A DNA stretch of 48,564 nucleotides from Yoonia sp. (lineage in GTDB: Bacteria > Pseudomonadota > Alphaproteobacteria > Rhodobacterales > Rhodobacteraceae). The stretch is from NCBI GenBank assembly GCA_029252195.1, contig JAQXBV010000063.1, forward strand, positions 1-48,564. Reading direction: 5' to 3'. The position numbers were made by a program, and so were the translations under genes. A model generated the notes under the pieces. It made no database searches and was not told the DNA's origin. It saw nothing but the letters and a program-made list of their open reading frames with translations. Below, piece by piece: positions 33,991 through 44,043 of this stretch (its first letter is position 1; each line of letters starts with the position of its first letter).

Positions 33991-35582
33991 GCACGATTTT
34001 AGAGGTCAAAGACCTGAACGTCCGCTTTCGCCAAGACGGTGAGACGACCCATGCGGTGCGCGGCGTTTCGTTTGTAGTGGCCAAGGGCGAGACTGTTGCC
34101 TTGGTGGGTGAGAGCGGTTCTGGCAAATCTGTGACGGCTCTTTCGACCGTCCAACTTCTTGGCGATAGCGCGCAGGCGGACGGCTCGATTACCTATATGG
34201 GGCGCGAGATGATTGGCGCGTCAGAGCGTGATCTGCGAACCGTGCGCGGCAACGATATCAGCTTTATCTTCCAAGAGCCGATGACATCGCTGAACCCGCT
34301 GCACACGATTGAACGGCAGTTGACCGAGAGCATCGAGCTGCACCAAGGGCTGCGTGGCGTGGCCGTGACGGCCAAGATTATCGAGCTGCTAGAGCAGGTC
34401 GGCATTCGCGACGCTCAAAGCCGCTTGGGCGCATATCCGCACCAGCTATCTGGTGGGCAGCGGCAGCGCGTGATGATCGCGATGGCGTTGGCGAACGGAC
34501 CAGAATTGCTGATCGCCGACGAGCCGACGACCGCCCTTGACGTGACCATTCAGGCGCAGATTCTGGATCTGCTGGCCGATCTCAAGCGCGATGTGGGCAT
34601 GTCGATGCTGTTCATCACCCACGACCTGACGATCGTGCGCAAAATCGCGGACCGTGTCTGTGTGATGAAAGACGGCGAGATTGTCGAACAGGGCCCCACA
34701 GCCGAGATTTTCGCCAATCCGCAGCACCCCTACACCCAGATGCTGCTTGCGGCGGAATCGACAGGCTTTCCCGCGCCTGTGCCCGAGAGCGCGGCAGTGG
34801 TGGCCGAGACCCACAACCTCAAGATTTGGTTTCCGATCCATGCGGGGCTGCTCAAGCGCACGGTTGGTTATGTGAAGGCTGTGAATGACGCGAGCCTGAC
34901 CGTGCGGGCGGGCGAGACCGTGGGGATCGTCGGCGAAAGCGGATCGGGTAAGACGACACTCGCACTGGCAATCATGCGGCTGATCCAGTCCGAAGGGCAG
35001 ATCGTGTTTTTGGGCGCAAATATTGATGCCTACAGTCAAAAGCAAATGCGCCCGCTGCGTGGCGATATTCAGATCGTGTTCCAAGACCCCTACGGGTCGT
35101 TGTCCCCGCGTATGACCGTCGAGCAAATCATTGCTGAAGGGCTGGGCGTGCACGGGATTGACCCTGGCAAAGACCGTCGGGAGATGGTCTCGGAGATTAT
35201 GGGCGAGGTGGGCCTCGATCCGATCTTGATGGACCGTTACCCTCATGAGTTTTCGGGCGGTCAGCGTCAAAGGATCGCGATTGCGCGGGCGATGATCTTG
35301 CGGCCCAAATTGCTTGTGCTCGACGAGCCGACCTCGGCCCTTGATATGACCGTGCAGGTGCAGATTGTGGAACTTTTGCGTGATTTGCAGGCCAAATACG
35401 GGCTGGCCTATCTGTTTATCAGTCACGACCTCAAGGTCGTGCGCGCCATGTCACATAAGGTGATGGTGATGAAGCAGGGCGATGTGGTCGAGGCCGGTGA
35501 TGCTGCTGCAATCTTTGATGCGCCACAATCGGCCTATACCAAGGCACTGATGGCTGCGGCGTTTGAAGGCCGCAGCGTTTAG
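33987..35582 (+). CDS. yejF: ABC transporter ATP-binding protein with two nucleotide-binding domains, YejF-like
   Basis: The 531-residue cytoplasmic protein powers the Yej importer. It holds two complete ATPase domains. The first has Walker A GESGSGKS (about 38-45), signature LSGGQRQRV and Walker B LLIADEPT. The second, from about residue 270, has [18 protein letters not shown] and [12 protein letters not shown]. Each is followed by an oligopeptide-transporter C-terminal part. Both sites look active. The stop shares TTAG with the stop of convergent dacA. Confidence 0.95.
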   Translation: MSTILEVKDLNVRFRQDGETTHAVRGVSFVVAKGETVALVGESGSGKSVTALSTVQLLGDSAQADGSITYMGREMIGASERDLRTVRGNDISFIFQEPMTSLNPLHTIERQLTESIELHQGLRGVAVTAKIIELLEQVGIRDAQSRLGAYPHQLSGGQRQRVMIAMALANGPELLIADEPTTALDVTIQAQILDLLADLKRDVGMSMLFITHDLTIVRKIADRVCVMKDGEIVEQGPTAEIFANPQHPYTQMLLAAESTGFPAPVPESAAVVAETHNLKIWFPIHAGLLKRTVGYVKAVNDASLTVRAGETVGIVGESGSGKTTLALAIMRLIQSEGQIVFLGANIDAYSQKQMRPLRGDIQIVFQDPYGSLSPRMTVEQIIAEGLGVHGIDPGKDRREMVSEIMGEVGLDPILMDRYPHEFSGGQRQRIAIARAMILRPKLLVLDEPTSALDMTVQVQIVELLRDLQAKYGLAYLFISHDLKVVRAMSHKVMVMKQGDVVEAGDAAAIFDAPQSAYTKALMAAAFEGRSV

Positions 35583-37060
35583 CCTTCTGATCCGATCATG
35601 AAGCATGGTGTGCCGCGCGCCTGCAATCTGCGGCAGGCAAGGTCTGCGGTTTCTCGGGTCAGACCCATGAAGTTCGCGTCATAGCCGCCTGAGCGGGCTT
35701 CGACCTTGCGCAGCGATCCGTCGAGCGTGCTCATTTCATTGAGCGCCACTTTCAAGAGCACACGTTCGGCTTCATAGCGTGAGCCATAACGCCCGATATT
35801 GACGCCCCACAAGCGACCACCCGAGGTGGACACACGTGTCACGATTTCGGGGGCAGGGGCAGGGGCGGGCCCCATTTCTGCGGAGGCAGTCACAAGATTG
35901 GTCGGGCGCACTTGCGGTGTGGCTGCGTAAGCCCCTGCGAGGGCAACGGCGACGGCATCCGCGGCCTCTGTCGGTGCTGTTTGTGTGGCGGCGGTTGCAT
36001 CGGCAACGCCAAGAACCTGCGCCAAGACATCGTTGATATCAGCCGCATTGACGGCCAGTTGCATGGCTGGTTCTTGCGCGGGGCGTGTTTGCGGGCGCGG
36101 GCTCTGCGAGACTTTGCCCGAGACGCGCACGGTTTTGCCTGCGCCGCCATTGGTCGCGGGGCCGCTGTTGCCTTGCACGGTTTCTTGTGTGGGTTCGGCA
36201 GAGGCGACCAGTTCAGGACGATCAATCGTCGCTTTGCTTGGCGCGCGGTTAAAGCCCATATCCATCAGCTCGGAAATCTGCTTGTTGCGGGCGGCCGTCG
36301 AGGTGCCGCCGAAAACAGTGGCAATGATACGTTCCTGACCGCGCTGCGCAGAGGCCACGAGGTTAAAGCCAGCCGCATTGGTGTAACCTGTCTTGATTCC
36401 GTCCGCGCCCGGATAGCTGTCGAGCCAGCGGCGGTTGGTGTGACGCACTTCGGCAACGCCGGCATCTGCGGTGCGACGTGAAAAGAGGTTATAATACTGT
36501 GGGTAGTCATAGATCACATGGCGCCCGAGGATCGACATATCGCGCGCGGTTGACAGGTGGCCCGACTGGGTCAACCCATTCGCGTTCTTGAACGTGGTGC
36601 TCGTCATGCCCATCGCCGCTGCAGTGCGGTTCATACGGGTGGCAAAGGCGTCTTCTGATCCTGAAATCGCCTCGCCGATGGCTGTTGCGGCATCATTGGC
36701 CGACTTGACGGCCGCAGCACGCAAGAGGTAGCGCATTTTGATCTTCTGGCCTGTCCGCAGCCCCAACTTCGATGGCGGCTCCGATGCGGCGTTCGCAGTC
36801 ACGGTGACTTCGGTATCGAGCGTGATCTCGCCGCGTTGAATCGCCTGAAACGCCACATAAAGCGTCATCATTTTCGTCAGGGAAGCGGGGTGCAATCGCG
36901 TGTCGGCATTGCGGGCGTGCAAGACTTCGCCAGTGCGCGCGTCCATCACAAATGCGGCGTATGGAGCTGCGTTGCTCCGCGAACCCGCGAAGGACACCGT
37001 GATCAAACAAATACACATAACGACCCACCGAAGGGCCAATGGTCCAAAACGACTTTTCAC
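35579..37060 (-). CDS. dacA: D-alanyl-D-alanine carboxypeptidase with C-terminal SPOR domain
   Basis: The 493-residue exported penicillin-binding protein trims the terminal D-Ala from peptidoglycan stem peptides. A signal peptide (WVVMCICLITVSFAGSRSNA) is followed by the S11 peptidase domain with SLTK (Ser60, Lys63), SAN (120-122) and KTG (222-224). A Pro/Ala-rich linker of about 130 residues leads to a SPOR domain (about 412-490), which in other proteins binds septal glycan lacking stem peptides. The SPOR tail in place of the usual PBP5 membrane helix suggests action at the division site. Confidence 0.92.
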   Translation of the reverse strand: MKSRFGPLALRWVVMCICLITVSFAGSRSNAAPYAAFVMDARTGEVLHARNADTRLHPASLTKMMTLYVAFQAIQRGEITLDTEVTVTANAASEPPSKLGLRTGQKIKMRYLLRAAAVKSANDAATAIGEAISGSEDAFATRMNRTAAAMGMTSTTFKNANGLTQSGHLSTARDMSILGRHVIYDYPQYYNLFSRRTADAGVAEVRHTNRRWLDSYPGADGIKTGYTNAAGFNLVASAQRGQERIIATVFGGTSTAARNKQISELMDMGFNRAPSKATIDRPELVASAEPTQETVQGNSGPATNGGAGKTVRVSGKVSQSPRPQTRPAQEPAMQLAVNAADINDVLAQVLGVADATAATQTAPTEAADAVAVALAGAYAATPQVRPTNLVTASAEMGPAPAPAPEIVTRVSTSGGRLWGVNIGRYGSRYEAERVLLKVALNEMSTLDGSLRKVEARSGGYDANFMGLTRETADLACRRLQARGTPCFMIGSEG

Positions 37061-37205
37061 GTCGACTGCCTCGATTTTACTGCCTGTAGCCCCGGATTTA
37101 TTCCGTGGTGCCTTATGATTGCCACCAGGCTAGCATAAAGTTTATTTTCAGAAAACACCTTAAATTCAAAGACTTTGGGTGTGTCTTTCCTGCAGGGATA
37201 TCGCA

Positions 37206-37241
37206 GATCTTGGGGTGACCGGCCCCATATACCCCAAGATC
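37206..37241. promoter_or_regulatory. Ten-base perfect inverted repeat between dacA and clpS
   Basis: GATCTTGGGG (37206-37215) and CCCCAAGATC (37232-37241) are perfect inverted copies with a 16-base spacer in the 279-base divergent region. It may be an operator or a hairpin in the clpS leader. No T run follows, so it is probably not a terminator. Nothing else in the region is recognisable. Confidence 0.5.
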
Positions 37242-37339
37242 GGCCATTTTACTGCCACAAATGGCTTCAATCGCATGAGGGGCTTTCAACTCACGCCTGC
37301 TGTCTTATATATACACTCTAGACGTAATGAGGCGTGTGC

Positions 37340-37681
37340 ATGCTTGCTGACTTTTACATGATGGCCGACAAAGAGGGTGATGATGACGGAAGCGTCGGCG
37401 TTGCCCTTGAGACGAAGCCGAAGACAAAGCGCCCTCCGATGTATAAGGTGCTGATCCTGAACGATGACTTCACGCCGATGGAATTCGTCGTACATGTTCT
37501 TGAGCGGTTTTTCGGCCTGTCGCATGCACAGTCCTTTGAACTTATGCTGATCGTTCATAAGAAAGGCGTCGCTGTTGTCGGCGTCTTTAGTCACGAGATC
37601 GCGGAAACCAAAGTGGCGCAAGTCATGGATTTCGCTCAACGCCACCAACATCCGCTGCAATGCACGATGGAAAAAGAATAG
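37340..37681 (+). CDS. clpS: ATP-dependent Clp protease adaptor ClpS
   Basis: ClpS delivers N-degron substrates to ClpA. The 113-residue protein has an unstructured acidic N-terminus and the core [27 protein letters not shown], given here as [15 protein letters not shown]. Its Asn-Asp-Asp and Met bind the N-terminal residue of substrates. The C-terminus reads [18 protein letters not shown] at 37340 follows GAGGCG and is chosen; ATGs at 37358 and 37361 are alternatives. No clpA gene is adjacent in this window. Confidence 0.94.
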   Translation: MLADFYMMADKEGDDDGSVGVALETKPKTKRPPMYKVLILNDDFTPMEFVVHVLERFFGLSHAQSFELMLIVHKKGVAVVGVFSHEIAETKVAQVMDFAQRHQHPLQCTMEKE

Positions 37682-37704
37682 CGCTGGCTGTTCGTTAGGT
37701 TCCA

Positions 37705-38676
37705 ATGTCCCAATCCCGTCTCTCAACGGCCATCGAAGATGGCGCTTTGGTTTTGCCGAAGGGCAAGATCGCCGTCATGCGTCCGCCTGCCGACTATGAC
37801 GTCGCTGCGCTCGATCGTGACGAAATCATTATCAGCCAAGGGTTTTATCCCGATTTTACCGCTTGGGGCGATGCGGGCTATACTGTCACCGCTAAGGCCG
37901 AACCTTCGGATGTAGCGATTGTTGTTGTCCCCCGTGCCAAGGCGCTTGCCCATGCGATGATCGCCGAGGCTGCCTCCTGGGCAAAACTCGTGATCGTCGA
38001 TGGGATGCGCACCGACGGGGTGGACAGTATTTTCAAGGACTGCCGCAAGCGCTTGGGCGATCTGCCGTCGATCCCCAAAGGGCATGGCCGCATTTTCTGG
38101 TTTGCCGGAACAGATAAGTTTGCAGACTGGATTGCACCGCCGCCACAGAAGGGTGCGCATGGGTCTTACACCACAGCGGGCGTTTTCTCGGATGGGGCGA
38201 TTGATGTCGGATCTGCCTTGTTGGCCGAGGCGCTTCCCGAAAAATTGCCAGCCAAGATGGCGGATTTCGGTGCGGGCTGGGGCTATCTGGCGAATCCTGT
38301 GCTTTCGCGCAAAGGGGTTCAATCCCTTGATCTGGTTGAGGCAGAAGCCCTGTCGCTAAGCTGCGCGCGGCTCAATGTCACCGATCCGCGGGCGCATTTC
38401 CATTGGGCGGATGCGACCCAGTTTCTGTCTAAACCCGGCTACGACGGGATCGTGATGAACCCGCCGTTCCATACAGGCCGCGCCGCAGAACCCCATATCG
38501 GCCGTGCCTTTATTGCCGCGGCCTCGCGCGCCCTTGCGTCACACGGGAAACTCTGGATGGTGGCAAATCGCCATTTGCCTTATGAGCAAACACTACGGGA
38601 TCACTTCCGCAATGTTGACGAGATCGCTGGAACAGGTGCATTCAAGGTGCTGCACGCGACCCGTCCAACACGTTAG
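37705..38676 (+). CDS. RsmC/RlmG-like RNA (guanine-N2)-methyltransferase
   Basis: The 323-residue class I methyltransferase has a degenerate N-terminal methyltransferase-like domain (about 1-150) and a catalytic C-terminal domain. The latter carries motif I MADFGAGWGYLANPVL and the N6/N2-amine motif NPPFHTGR (about residue 252). Two-domain architecture and NPPF(H) match the RsmC/RlmG family, which methylates guanine in rRNA. It follows clpS by 23 bases and may be in the same transcript, together with the SDR gene ten bases later. Which rRNA base is modified cannot be read. Confidence 0.87.
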   Translation: MSQSRLSTAIEDGALVLPKGKIAVMRPPADYDVAALDRDEIIISQGFYPDFTAWGDAGYTVTAKAEPSDVAIVVVPRAKALAHAMIAEAASWAKLVIVDGMRTDGVDSIFKDCRKRLGDLPSIPKGHGRIFWFAGTDKFADWIAPPPQKGAHGSYTTAGVFSDGAIDVGSALLAEALPEKLPAKMADFGAGWGYLANPVLSRKGVQSLDLVEAEALSLSCARLNVTDPRAHFHWADATQFLSKPGYDGIVMNPPFHTGRAAEPHIGRAFIAAASRALASHGKLWMVANRHLPYEQTLRDHFRNVDEIAGTGAFKVLHATRPTR

Positions 38677-38685
38677 GAGAATACT

Positions 38686-39501
38686 ATGTCTTTTTCGATT
38701 GTCGGCAAAACAGCGATTATTACCGGTGCTGCCAACGGTGTTGGATTGGCGATCGGGCGCCACTTTGTTGATCAGGGCGCCAATGTCGTCTTTGCCGATC
38801 TGGACGAAGACGCCTTGCAGCGCGAGATGGGCGATCTTGCCGCGAAAGAAGAAAATGTCCGCATTTTCGCGGGTGATTTGCGCAAGAAATTGACGATCAC
38901 AAATCTGCTCTCGACGACAATCGACGCATTCGATCGTATCGATATATTGGTGAATGCGGCGCGTCAGGTGATGTCAACCGACCCGCTTTCTCCCGAAGAT
39001 AATTCGGTCGAGGAGCTGTTACAGCAAAACCTGATGGTTGGCCTGCGGTTAAGCCAAGCCGTCGCGCGCCGGATGATCAAGCAGGCCGAAGCGATCACTG
39101 ACGAGTCTCAAATCGGGCCAATCGGATCGATTGTGAACATCAGCTCCATTGCATCGCGCCGCACCCATCCGGACTTGCTGGCTTACTCGGTAAGCTGTGC
39201 CGCACTTGACCAGATGACCCGTTCGTTGGCTGTCGCCTTGGCGTCAAAGCGTATTCGCGTGAACGCTGTGGCCTTTGGCTCTGTGATGAGCGCCAGTTTG
39301 CAGGAATCGCTCAAAGACGATGATGAAATGCGCGAGGCGATCATTGACGGCACCCCGCTGCACCGTATCGCGAGCCCCGGCGAAGTGTCGGACGCTGTGC
39401 AATATCTTGCATCAGACGCGGCGGGATTCGTGACAGGGCAGATCATTACTGTCGATGGCGGCCGCACCTTGATTGATCCGACCGCCGTTCCCGCACATTA
39501 A
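38686..39501 (+). CDS. Short-chain dehydrogenase/reductase-like protein lacking catalytic Lys
   Basis: The 271-residue Rossmann protein has the cofactor loop TGAANGVG (13-20), ADLDED after the second strand (an acidic residue favouring NAD), and VNISSIASR with the catalytic Ser (153/154). The Tyr is present at 167 but the Lys four residues on is Cys171 (YSVSC instead of YSASK). Loss of that Lys normally kills SDR activity. The C-terminal FVTGQIITVDGGRTL is typical. GGAGAA precedes the ATG. It may be an inactive or regulatory SDR, or use a different mechanism. It is probably co-transcribed with the upstream methyltransferase. Confidence 0.88.
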   Translation: MSFSIVGKTAIITGAANGVGLAIGRHFVDQGANVVFADLDEDALQREMGDLAAKEENVRIFAGDLRKKLTITNLLSTTIDAFDRIDILVNAARQVMSTDPLSPEDNSVEELLQQNLMVGLRLSQAVARRMIKQAEAITDESQIGPIGSIVNISSIASRRTHPDLLAYSVSCAALDQMTRSLAVALASKRIRVNAVAFGSVMSASLQESLKDDDEMREAIIDGTPLHRIASPGEVSDAVQYLASDAAGFVTGQIITVDGGRTLIDPTAVPAH

Positions 39502-39502
39502 T

Positions 39503-39886
39503 TTAGCTCGCGCTCAGCGCCATGCACTGGGCGCGCGCGGCTTGGGCATTGATCTGCAATTGCTGCTGGCGTTCTTCTAGTGATTGCAGTTTCGCCCGTT
39601 CGGCATTCAAATCAATCGCGACGGGCACTTTTACGGTTCTGACTTCTGTTTCCGTACATGCCGTCCTGAGTTCTGTGCCGTCAGGCAGGCGTGACTTGCA
39701 AATGCTCTTCACTTCGCGAAACCGCTGCTCTGTTTTGATCGCGTAGCCCCGATCAAGATTGCCGCGCGTTTCCACGATCAAGGCATTCATCACCCGCTGA
39801 TCTTTTCCGACAGTGTTGAGGCAGGCCTCTTGAGGGGACGCGCAGGCCGCTAGAAGCGGAAGAAGTGCAAGAGTGACAAGTCGCAT
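39503..39886 (-). CDS. Putative lipoprotein, function unknown
   Basis: A 127-residue protein with a short signal peptide ending in a lipobox (LLPLLAAC, Cys15), so it is probably lipid-anchored. After that come Cys residues that could pair (CLNTV, CKSRL, CTETE) and a C-terminal coiled-coil-like stretch rich in Gln/Glu/Ala (AERAKLQSLEERQQQLQINAQAARAQ, cited in part as LEERQQQLQINAQAARAQ). It is convergent with the SDR gene, with one base between their stops. I do not recognise the family. Confidence 0.75.
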   Translation of the reverse strand: MRLVTLALLPLLAACASPQEACLNTVGKDQRVMNALIVETRGNLDRGYAIKTEQRFREVKSICKSRLPDGTELRTACTETEVRTVKVPVAIDLNAERAKLQSLEERQQQLQINAQAARAQCMALSAS

Positions 39887-39984
39887 ATGAGGCTCCAGTA
39901 TTGAAATTTGCTTGTGGCTGTGGTGCTAAGGGACACAAGGCCCGTTTGTGGTCTGTTATACAATATCAAACGGGGGGCGCATAT

Positions 39985-40863
39985 ATGGCCGACGCAATGG
40001 AACAGCAAAAGACGCAGGCTTCTGCGTGGTTTCGGACGCTACGCGACGAGATCGTGACTGCTTTTGAGGCGTTGGAAGACCGTCAGGTCGCTGACTTGCC
40101 TGCGGGCCGCTTTGAGGTCACGCAAACCACGCGCACCTCGGACGACGGATCAGATGCGGGCGGTGGTTTGATGTCCGTGATGCGCGGCGGTCGCGTCTTC
40201 GAGAAAGTTGGCGTGAACATCAGCACGGTTTACGGCGAGCTTGGCACAGCGGCCCAAAAAGCGATGGCCGCGCGCGGTGTTCCGGGCATGGAAAGCGATC
40301 CGCGCTTTTGGGCCTCTGGCATTTCGCTTGTCGCCCATATGCAGAACCCGCATGCCCCTGCGGTGCATATGAACACCCGTATGTTCTGGACCCCGCACGC
40401 ATGGTGGTTTGGCGGCGGCTCTGATTTGAACCCTTGCATCGAATATGCCGAAGATACCGCCGATTTCCACGCCGCCCAAAAGGCCCATCTGGACCCGCAT
40501 GGCGAGGATCTTTATCCGCGTTTGAAGGAATGGGCTGACGAATATTTCTTTATTCCGCATCGCAACAGGGCGCGGGGTGTGGGTGGCATCTTTATGGATG
40601 ATCACTGCACGGGCGATTGGGAGGCTGATTTTGCCCTGACCCAAGATATCGGTCGTGCGTTTTTGCCCGCCTATGTCCCGCTGGTGGATCGCCGCCGCGA
40701 GATGGTCTGGAACGACGCGCATAAGGACGCGCAATTGATCCACCGAGGCCTTTATGCCGAATATAACCTTGTCTATGATCGCGGCACAAAGTTTGGCCTG
40801 ACCACAGGCCATGACGCCAATGCGGTCTTGATGAGCCTGCCGCCCATGGCCAAGTGGGTTTGA
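39985..40863 (+). CDS. hemF: Oxygen-dependent coproporphyrinogen III oxidase
   Basis: HemF oxidatively decarboxylates coproporphyrinogen III to protoporphyrinogen IX, using O2. The 292-residue protein carries family segments GGGLMSVMRGGRVFEKVGVN, HMNTRMFW, WWFGGGSDLNP and YFFIPHRNRARGVGGIFMDD. Its presence fits aerobic life. The start at 39985 has a GGGGGGCG ribosome-site region upstream; an in-frame TTG at 39901 is unlikely. The end overlaps the LysE-type gene by ten bases. Confidence 0.95.
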   Translation: MADAMEQQKTQASAWFRTLRDEIVTAFEALEDRQVADLPAGRFEVTQTTRTSDDGSDAGGGLMSVMRGGRVFEKVGVNISTVYGELGTAAQKAMAARGVPGMESDPRFWASGISLVAHMQNPHAPAVHMNTRMFWTPHAWWFGGGSDLNPCIEYAEDTADFHAAQKAHLDPHGEDLYPRLKEWADEYFFIPHRNRARGVGGIFMDDHCTGDWEADFALTQDIGRAFLPAYVPLVDRRREMVWNDAHKDAQLIHRGLYAEYNLVYDRGTKFGLTTGHDANAVLMSLPPMAKWV

Positions 40864-41477
40864 CACTTTCTGCTTGGGCGCTTTTCGCGTTGACCTCTAC
40901 GCTGATCGAACTGACGCCTGGCCCTAATATGGCGTATCTCGCGATTGTCGCCGTCAGTCAGGGGCGCAAGCCGGGATATGCGGCGGTGGCGGGCGTCTCG
41001 CTTGGCTTGGCAATCGTTGGGGTCGCGGCGGCGCTGGGGGTGGCAGCGGCGATCAACGCCTCGCCGCTGCTTTATCAGGTGCTGCGCTGGGGCGGGGTCT
41101 TCTATCTGTTTTGGCTGGCCTATGAAGGCTGGCGCGATGCCAACGAAGAGATCGAGCACGCGCCCTTGGGGTCGTCCAATATGCGCTATTTCTGGCGCGG
41201 GTTGATCACGAACTTGCTCAACCCGAAGGCCGCAGTATTTTATGTCGCGGTTTTGCCCGGATTTGTGGAACCTTCGGGTGGGGTGATGGCGCAAACGCTG
41301 GTTTTATCCACCACATATGTCGCAGCCGCGACGGGCATACATCTGGCAATTGTTACGGCAGCAGGTGCGATGCGTCCGCTACTCGAAGACCCGCGCCGCA
41401 GCGGATTAGTGCGGCGAGGGTTGTCGGGGGCCTTGGCGCTAATCGCCGTGTGGTTCGCGTGGAAAACGGGCGCTTAA
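40854..41477 (+). CDS. LysE-family amino-acid/metabolite exporter
   Basis: The 207-residue membrane protein has six hydrophobic segments and the LysE/RhtB signature [18 protein letters not shown] near residue 22, plus [17 protein letters not shown] in the middle. It starts with GTG inside the end of hemF. Substrates of this family are amino acids and related compounds; the one here is unknown. Coupling to hemF is probably organisational. Its stop shares TTAA with the stop of convergent hemE. Confidence 0.88.
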   Translation: MGLTLSAWALFALTSTLIELTPGPNMAYLAIVAVSQGRKPGYAAVAGVSLGLAIVGVAAALGVAAAINASPLLYQVLRWGGVFYLFWLAYEGWRDANEEIEHAPLGSSNMRYFWRGLITNLLNPKAAVFYVAVLPGFVEPSGGVMAQTLVLSTTYVAAATGIHLAIVTAAGAMRPLLEDPRRSGLVRRGLSGALALIAVWFAWKTGA

Positions 41478-42508
41478 GCGCCGCGCACCGTATCGATCAT
41501 CAGTTGCACATTGTCAGGGCTGGCGTCGGGGGTGATGCCATGGCCGAGGTTGAAGATATGCGGGCCGTTCGCAAAGGCTTGGCAGATCGCCTTTGTTTCG
41601 CGCACGAGGTCTTCGCCGCCCGTGCCCATATGGCGCGAGGCGAGGTTGCCTTGAACACAGCCGCCGTTTTGCACGTTTTTAGCCGCCCAGACCGCATCAA
41701 CCCCATCGTCCAGCGCGATACAATCGGCGCCTGTGGCTGCGTGTAGCCCTGCGTAACGCTCGCCTGCACCGCGAGGGAAGGCGATAATCGGTGTGTCGGG
41801 GTGCATTTCCTTGAGCGCAGCAATGATGCGCTGCTGGGGCTTGATCGAGAAATCAACGAAGTCGGCACCCGTCAGCGACCCTGCCCAGCTATCGAAAAGC
41901 TTAACAACCTCGGCCCCTGCCTCGATCTGTTTGGACAGATACGCGATGGTGCCTTCGGTGATCATGTCGATCAACGCCTCAAAAACCACGCGGTTCTGCC
42001 GCTTGAGCCAATGCGCAGGCCCTTGATCAGGCGTGCCTTTGCCCGCAATCATATAGGTCGCGACAGTCCATGGCGCGCCCGCGAAACCGATAAGGGTGGT
42101 TTCCTTGGGTAGTTCAGAGCGCAAGATTTTCACGGTTTCATAGATCGGGTTCAGCGTCTCGTGGATGTCTTCCAGCGGCTTGAGGTTGATCAGATCGTCG
42201 GCAGAGGTGATCGTGGACAAACGCGGCCCTTCGCCAGTGACGAACCACAGGGCAGCGCCCATCGCCTGCGGTAATAGCAGGATGTCGGCAAAGAGGATCG
42301 CCGCGTCAAAGCCGTAGCGGCGGATCGGTTGCAGGGTCACTTCTGCCGCCAGTTCCGGATTATAGCACAGCGAGAGGAAGTCGCCCGCCTGCGCCCGTGT
42401 CGCCTTATATTCTGGCAAATAGCGCCCTGCCTGCCGCATCATCCAGATCGGCGGGGTGGGGAGCGTTTCGCCAGCAAGGGCGCGGAGGATCAGTTTATCA
42501 GTGGCCAT
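41474..42508 (-). CDS. hemE: Uroporphyrinogen decarboxylase
   Basis: HemE removes four carboxyl groups from uroporphyrinogen III to give coproporphyrinogen III, committing the intermediate to heme rather than corrin. The 344-residue protein carries [15 protein letters not shown] (substrate Arg residues), [26 protein letters not shown] and FNLGHGI. The start at 42508 is the family start. It is divergent from hemC, with an 82-base shared promoter region that contains the palindrome GTCGCGCGAC. Confidence 0.96.
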   Translation of the reverse strand: MATDKLILRALAGETLPTPPIWMMRQAGRYLPEYKATRAQAGDFLSLCYNPELAAEVTLQPIRRYGFDAAILFADILLLPQAMGAALWFVTGEGPRLSTITSADDLINLKPLEDIHETLNPIYETVKILRSELPKETTLIGFAGAPWTVATYMIAGKGTPDQGPAHWLKRQNRVVFEALIDMITEGTIAYLSKQIEAGAEVVKLFDSWAGSLTGADFVDFSIKPQQRIIAALKEMHPDTPIIAFPRGAGERYAGLHAATGADCIALDDGVDAVWAAKNVQNGGCVQGNLASRHMGTGGEDLVRETKAICQAFANGPHIFNLGHGITPDASPDNVQLMIDTVRGA

Positions 42509-42590
42509 AGTTTGCTTCCTTTTGTCGCGCGACTGTTCCCAAGCGCGGGCGGCGTTGTCAATGCCGCGGCCTGTGTTTAGAAGTCGCAGT

Positions 42591-43532
42591 ATGACAATGA
42601 TTTTACCCACACCCGCTCAACCGCTCAGTATTGGCACCCGTGGCTCGCCGCTCGCTTTGGCGCAGGCCTATGAGACGCGTGCGCGCCTTGCTGCGGCTTT
42701 TGACTTGCCGCATGAGGCCTTTGAGATTGTCATTATCAAGGTCACAGGCGATTTGATCCAAGACCGCGCGCTCAAAGAGATCGGCGGCAAGGGCCTGTTC
42801 ACCCGCGAGATCGAAGAAGCGCTGTTGGCGGGTTCCATTGATATCGCGGTACATTCGATGAAGGATATGCCTGTCGAGCAGCCCGCTGGGCTGTTGCTTG
42901 ATACCTACCTGCCGCGCGAAGATGTGCGCGATGCGTTTGTCTCGCTGACCTGTGACAGTATCGCGGATTTGGCCCAAGGGGCGACCGTCGGCACCTCCTC
43001 CTTGCGGCGTAAAGCGCAGCTTTTGGCGCGCCGTCCCGATTTAAATATCGTCGAGTTCCGCGGCAATGTGCAAACACGGCTGAAAAAGCTGGGCGACGGT
43101 GTGGCCGAGGCGACCTTCCTTGCGATGGCGGGCCTGAACCGTCTGGGCATGGACGACCTAAAGCGGCGCGCGATTGCCACCGAAGACATGTTGCCGGCCA
43201 TTGCCCAAGGGGCCATCGGGATCGAGCGGCGCGGCGATGATACGCGCATGGCCTACATGCTGGCCGCTATCCATGATGTGCCCACAGGGCAGCGCCTGGC
43301 CGCCGAACGGGCGTTTCTGGCAGCCCTTGACGGGTCATGCGAGACGCCGATTGGCGGGCTGGCCGATCTGGACGGCGGGACGTTACGCCTGCGCGGTGAA
43401 ATCCTGCGCGTCGATGGCTCCGAGGTGATCGCGGACGATCAAACCGCCCCGATTGAGGATGGCGCCGCACTTGGGCGCGAGATGGCCGCCGCAATGCTGG
43501 CGAAAGCTGGCCCTGACTTTCTGATCAAATAA
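42591..43532 (+). CDS. hemC: Porphobilinogen deaminase (hydroxymethylbilane synthase)
   Basis: HemC joins four porphobilinogens into hydroxymethylbilane, the precursor of uroporphyrinogen III and so of both heme and cobalamin. The 313-residue protein has [53 protein letters not shown] and the cofactor-carrying Cys in [13 protein letters not shown] at 42591 or 42597 may start it. The next step, hemD, is not downstream. Confidence 0.96.
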   Translation: MTMILPTPAQPLSIGTRGSPLALAQAYETRARLAAAFDLPHEAFEIVIIKVTGDLIQDRALKEIGGKGLFTREIEEALLAGSIDIAVHSMKDMPVEQPAGLLLDTYLPREDVRDAFVSLTCDSIADLAQGATVGTSSLRRKAQLLARRPDLNIVEFRGNVQTRLKKLGDGVAEATFLAMAGLNRLGMDDLKRRAIATEDMLPAIAQGAIGIERRGDDTRMAYMLAAIHDVPTGQRLAAERAFLAALDGSCETPIGGLADLDGGTLRLRGEILRVDGSEVIADDQTAPIEDGAALGREMAAAMLAKAGPDFLIK

Positions 43533-44043
43533 CCAATTCTGCAGCAGCGCGCCGCAATCTTCAAAGTTTGCGCCACTGCAATGTTTCAGACAGTTACCGT
43601 CGACATAACCGCCAATTTCCCAAGCGCTGAGTAGCCTGCTCATTGTATGGCGCGTGGTGGCTTTCATTTCGGACAAGTCCTACTCAAATTGCCCTCAAAC
43701 AACCATGAAAGGAAAGCTTACCTTTCGATGGATTGCTGCTGGGTCTGCACTCGGCGTTGCCTTTGCAGGCAAAATCATGCAGAAATCGTCGTGATTTTTG
43801 ATTTTGAAGCTGGAGAGAGTTGGTTCCTGCGCGGCGCAAGACATGACCGCCCCTGCCGATAAATTATCATTCGCCAAACTTTGGGTGACCGGACTTTTGG
43901 CAATGGCCTTGGTCAGGCGATGTTCCTTTGGCGGCAGCGGGCTGCCCAAGCTCCATTTTGATTGAAACCGGAAAACCCTTGGAATGTTTGCACGGTCTCC
44001 ATAAGGTGGGTCCACACATGTTGAATATAGGGAGAACTATTCG
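43533..44043. other. 511-base intergenic region before the TAXI-TRAP operon
   Basis: No gene can be supported. Two short plus-strand frames with a hydrophobic stretch exist (43705-43794, 29 codons; 43843-43965, 40 codons) but neither has a good ribosome site or a recognisable family. The promoter of the TRAP operon should lie in the last 150 bases. AGGGAGAA just before 44044 is its ribosome site. Confidence 0.5.

Noticed and set aside
43705-43965. Two short hydrophobic frames upstream of the TAXI binding protein
   Set aside because: 29 and 40 codons, no convincing ribosome sites, no recognisable family; kept only as a note on the intergenic region.
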